The notes under the pieces: generated by a model | Database searches by the model: none | The model's input: the letters and a program-made list of their open reading frames with translations, nothing else | Told to the model about the DNA's origin: nothing | In this document: piece after piece, positions 15,403-18,020 of the stretch | Numbering within the stretch: the stretch's first letter is position 1 | How the letters are laid out: every line of letters begins with the position of its first letter | Translations under genes and position numbers: made by a program | Assembly: GCA_905214955.1 (NCBI GenBank) | Contig: CAJMON010000063.1 | Location: 1 to 18,020, forward strand | Direction: 5' to 3' | Source of the DNA: an uncultured bacterium | Lineage (GTDB): Bacteria; Bacillota; Clostridia; Lachnospirales; Lachnospiraceae | DNA: 18,020 bases

Positions 15403-16413
15403 ATGAGAAAGAAATTGAACTGGGGAATCATCGGGACAGGAAACATTGCAGCAAAGTTTGCAGAGGGACTGTCCTGCTTAGGGGAGGAAGCCTGCCTGTA
15501 CGCCGTGGGTTCCAGAGAACTGCAGAAAGCAGAAGCTTTTGCAGCCCCAAGGGGCATCCCCCATGCCTGCGGGAGTTATGAAGAACTGGTGAAAGATCCA
15601 GAGATTGATGTGGTGTATATCGGTGTTCCCCACACCTTTCACAGAGCCTGCGCAGAACTGGCGATCAAAGCCGGAAAGCATGTGCTGTGTGAAAAGCCCA
15701 TGTGTGTCAACCGAAAAGAGGCCGAAAAGCTGCAGGAAGCTGCCAGAAAAGAAGGCGTATTTCTCATGGAGGCCATGTGGACGAAGTTTCTTCCAGTGAT
15801 CCAGGAAGTGAAAAAGCTTCTGGATGCGGGAGCTGTTGGAGAAATCCTTGGCATCGAAGCGTCCTTTGGATTCTGGAATCCCTTTGATGAAAAGGCCCGC
15901 CTGTACAACAAACAGCTTGGAGGCGGCGCCCTTCTGGATGTTGGGATTTATCCGCTGAATCTGGCCTGCTTTCTGATGGGAAAGCTTCCTGTGAAAACAG
16001 AGTCTCAGGCAGTGCTGGGCGAGACCGGGGTGGATGAGATCAATGCCATGCTCCTGACCTTTGAACAGGAGAATGGGAAAAAGGTTCTGGCGGAGCTTCG
16101 CAGTGCCTGCAGAGCTTCCCAGGGATGCAATGCCTGGATTTACGGCACCAAAGGAAAAATCTGGATTCCGTCCTTTTTCAATGCTGATAAGGCAGTGGTG
16201 GAATGTTATGAGGAGGGGACAACCAGGGAGATTGTGAAGGCTCACCGGGCCAACGGCTATGAATATGAGGCAATGGCTGTGGATGCCTGTATCCGGGAAG
16301 GAAAGACGGAATGCGCAGTCCATACCTGGAAGGATACACTGGATATGTTGGAATTGATGGACAAGATGAGAAACGAGTGGGGTGTGAGGTATGAAGATGA
16401 TGAGAAACTTTAA
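15403..16413 (+). CDS. Gfo/Idh/MocA-family NAD(P)-dependent oxidoreductase
   Basis: Two-domain dehydrogenase of 336 residues, cytoplasmic. An N-terminal Rossmann fold carries GIIGTGNIA (8-16), and EKP at 97-99 contains the catalytic Lys98. A C-terminal alpha/beta domain holds Trp126 (EAMWTKF), Asp179 and Tyr183 (LLDVGIYPLN). This residue set resembles the dimeric dihydrodiol dehydrogenase / NADP-D-xylose dehydrogenase branch, so a sugar or related hydroxyl compound is the likely substrate; its identity cannot be read. The open frame extends back into the glucuronidase gene, but ATG 15403 is where homology begins. AAGGAG at 15381-15386 is 16 bases away, longer than usual, so translation may lean on coupling to the gene 32 bases upstream. 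It probably forms an operon with the beta-glucuronidase. Confidence 0.9.
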   Translation: MRKKLNWGIIGTGNIAAKFAEGLSCLGEEACLYAVGSRELQKAEAFAAPRGIPHACGSYEELVKDPEIDVVYIGVPHTFHRACAELAIKAGKHVLCEKPMCVNRKEAEKLQEAARKEGVFLMEAMWTKFLPVIQEVKKLLDAGAVGEILGIEASFGFWNPFDEKARLYNKQLGGGALLDVGIYPLNLACFLMGKLPVKTESQAVLGETGVDEINAMLLTFEQENGKKVLAELRSACRASQGCNAWIYGTKGKIWIPSFFNADKAVVECYEEGTTREIVKAHRANGYEYEAMAVDACIREGKTECAVHTWKDTLDMLELMDKMRNEWGVRYEDDEKL

Positions 16414-18020
16414 AACCAAATGGCTGGCAGGGCTTCTGCTGGCTGTTCTGTGTCTGACAGGATTTTGGCTGCCAGGGCATGTGTATGCAGAGGAGCCGGA
16501 TGGCGGCACAGAAACCTATTTTGATGGCTGGTATCAGACTGCCGATTCCGATGCGGCTGGACAACAGAGCTGGCAGCAAAGAAGCAGAAGCATCGGATAT
16601 TTTGATGGAAGTTTCGGAGACCAGCTGGAAGGAAATGCGAGAGCGTTTTATCAGGCACTGGCAAGTGCGGATATGACGCAGCATACCAGCAGTGAAAATG
16701 GGCTGAGTGTTCCGGCGGAAACGGAATATACGTTTTCTTTTGCCAGCAATGGCGGAAATTTTTCAGATGAGCTAAGCAGTAATGGAGCAGAACCTTATGA
16801 ACCAGTCAGAGAGGAGATTGCCTTGGATGTACAGAAGGCCATTGATGCATTCAAACGGGACTGTCAGAGCAATGCCTACTGGATCTGGGGAACCTCCTAT
16901 GGTTGGAGTATCAGCGGATCAAAGACCTCTTCCACATGGACTTGCCGGATCAAGGAGATTTCTTTCTGGGTATCCCCATATTATGAGGGTATTTTAAATG
17001 AGCGGGCAGCAGTGGAAAGTGCCCTGGCACAGGCGGTATCAGCAGTACAGGAACGTGCCGAAGATACCAGCCGGTATGCCCTGATCAAAGCAATCCATGA
17101 TTATACCGCAGAACTGGTAACTTACGGAAACGCTAGTCAGGTGATTCCTTATGAGCACACCGTTACCGGAGGACTGTTGGATACTTACCAGCATACCGGC
17201 GTGTGTGAGAGTTATGCAAAGATTGTGAAGCTGCTGTGTGACCGTTTTTCCATTCCCTGTGTGCTGATGACTGGCGGAAGCAGTACGGCATCAGATGGAA
17301 GCATTGTAGTAGACCATATGTGGAATATGGTTCAGATGGAAAATGGACAGTGGTATCTGGTGGATGCCACCTGGGATGACCAGGCAAGCGGAGTGTATAC
17401 GACCTATTTTCTGGCAGGTTCAGAGAGCGCCGGATTTAATGGAAAAACTGTAGGACAGGACCACATGGCAGTGGGAGATTTTACAGGTGTGGGCTATGAG
17501 CCGTTTGCTCTTCCTACGCTGTCTGCGGATGCATATTCTGCAGATGTAGAAAAAGAAAAACCGCTGACGGAAATTCAGCTGGATCAGGAAAACCTTTCCC
17601 TGCACCACGGAGAAAGCGCTGTTCTGAGTGTTACCTACCTTCCCACAGATTCCACAGAAGAAAAGAGTGTGGTGTGGACAACTTCCGATGAAGAGGTGGC
17701 CACTGTGGATGAAAATGGAACTGTGATCGCAGGGGATAAAGCGGGAACCGCAGAGATTACGGCAGTCAGCAGTGTGAATGAAGAGCTGACAGCGTCCTGT
17801 GAAGTGACGGTGGAGCATATCGAAGGGGAATGGGAAGTTGTGGATGAACCCACCTGTACAGAAGCGGGAAGCCGCGAGAAGACCTGCATCCGCTGCATGG
17901 AAGTGCTGGATACGGAACCTGTGGATGCCCTGGGCCACGAAGCGGGAGAATGGGAAGTTGTGGAAGAACCCACCTGTACAGAAGCGGGAAGCCGCGAGAA
18001 GACCTGCATCCGCTGCATGG
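16397..18020 (+). CDS. Secreted transglutaminase-like protein with Big_2 domain and C-terminal repeats (partial)
   Basis: Open to the window end, 541 residues visible, C-terminus missing. A signal peptide (about 1-28, LLLAVLCLTGFWLPGHVYA, then EEPDGG) indicates export. After a region of unknown function comes a transglutaminase-like core (about 235-335) with the triad Cys270 (TGVCESY), His307 (VDHMWN) and Asp323 (YLVDATWDD). Such domains act as cysteine proteases, transglutaminases or peptidoglycan-linked enzymes; the reaction here is unknown. A Big_2 Ig-like domain follows (about 390-472), then 40-residue repeats of the form WEVV-EPTC-G-CxRC-GH. The start overlaps the preceding gene by 17 bases. 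GAGGT at 16386-16390 is 6 bases before this ATG and 9 before the next (16400); the ATG at 16391 is too close to it. Likely a cell-surface protein, functionally separate from the sugar genes. Confidence 0.85.
   Translation, partial: MMRNFKTKWLAGLLLAVLCLTGFWLPGHVYAEEPDGGTETYFDGWYQTADSDAAGQQSWQQRSRSIGYFDGSFGDQLEGNARAFYQALASADMTQHTSSENGLSVPAETEYTFSFASNGGNFSDELSSNGAEPYEPVREEIALDVQKAIDAFKRDCQSNAYWIWGTSYGWSISGSKTSSTWTCRIKEISFWVSPYYEGILNERAAVESALAQAVSAVQERAEDTSRYALIKAIHDYTAELVTYGNASQVIPYEHTVTGGLLDTYQHTGVCESYAKIVKLLCDRFSIPCVLMTGGSSTASDGSIVVDHMWNMVQMENGQWYLVDATWDDQASGVYTTYFLAGSESAGFNGKTVGQDHMAVGDFTGVGYEPFALPTLSADAYSADVEKEKPLTEIQLDQENLSLHHGESAVLSVTYLPTDSTEEKSVVWTTSDEEVATVDENGTVIAGDKAGTAEITAVSSVNEELTASCEVTVEHIEGEWEVVDEPTCTEAGSREKTCIRCMEVLDTEPVDALGHEAGEWEVVEEPTCTEAGSREKTCIRCM
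17825..18020 (+). repeat. Tandem 120-base coding repeats, array continues past the window
   Basis: The unit starting GEWEVV at 17825 recurs exactly 120 bases later at 17945. Over 17828-17900 versus 17948-18020 the copies differ at a single base (GAT versus GAA, giving Asp to Glu). Each 40-residue unit carries three Cys (PTC, TCIRC) and a closing GH. The window stops inside the second copy, so copy number is unknown. Confidence 0.9.

Noticed and set aside
15478..16509. 343-codon open frame on the minus strand over the oxidoreductase gene
   Set aside because: It is a mirror of a confident gene, rich in His/Cys/Phe as shadow frames are, with no motif or plausible start context.

Overview
The window looks like a chromosomal stretch from a gut Firmicute of the Lachnospiraceae type. 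This is an inference from mid-GC coding sequence, strong AGGAGG-type ribosome binding sites, an oligopeptide permease operon with its binding protein last, the clostridial style of the galactose, uronate and glucuronidase proteins, and a secreted transglutaminase-like protein with WxxxxxPTC-type C-terminal repeats. No species can be named from the sequence alone. No tRNA, rRNA, CRISPR array or complete mobile element is visible.

Layout. (1) 1-1304: the 3' three quarters of a GH13 alpha-glucosidase. Its family homology stops abruptly at base 51, behind an in-frame TAG, so it appears to be a remnant cut by a rearrangement. (2) 1305-1511: a regulatory gap holding inverted repeats, a near-consensus promoter, an intrinsic terminator that starts almost at the predicted +1, and a further leader hairpin. 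(3) 1512-7939 (+): an oligopeptide ABC transporter operon (oppB, oppC, oppD, oppF, substrate-binding protein) followed by a cytosolic cyclophilin, ending at a two-way terminator. (4) 8005-10684 (-): galK-galT of the Leloir pathway, divergent from an AraC-family regulator (10821-11768, +). The two -10 boxes overlap. (5) 11761-13225 (-): an SDR dehydrogenase and a long RpiB-family isomerase, matching the arrangement of the streptococcal DhuD/DhuI pair that handles unsaturated uronates. (6) 13226-13552: a divergent regulatory gap with a strongly structured, repeat-like element. (7) 13553-16413 (+): a GH2 beta-glucuronidase with the glucuronate-reading N-x-K motif and an E. coli-sized Loop 1, followed by a Gfo/Idh/MocA oxidoreductase. 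(8) 16397-18020 (+): a secreted transglutaminase-like protein that runs off the window inside near-identical 120-base repeats.

How they fit together (inference): the window is a nutrient-acquisition neighbourhood. Peptides enter through Opp. Galactose is phosphorylated and exchanged by GalK/GalT under a likely AraC-type regulator. Glucuronides are split inside the cell by the beta-glucuronidase, next to an isomerase/dehydrogenase pair suited to uronate intermediates. No glucuronide transporter, unsaturated glucuronyl hydrolase (GH88), galE or galM lies in the window, so each sugar pathway needs partners elsewhere.

Most worth a second look: the structured element at 13398-13501 in the leader of the beta-glucuronidase gene, the promoter that fires straight into a terminator at 1362-1437, and the coupling of a Loop-1 beta-glucuronidase to a DhuI/DhuD-like pair.
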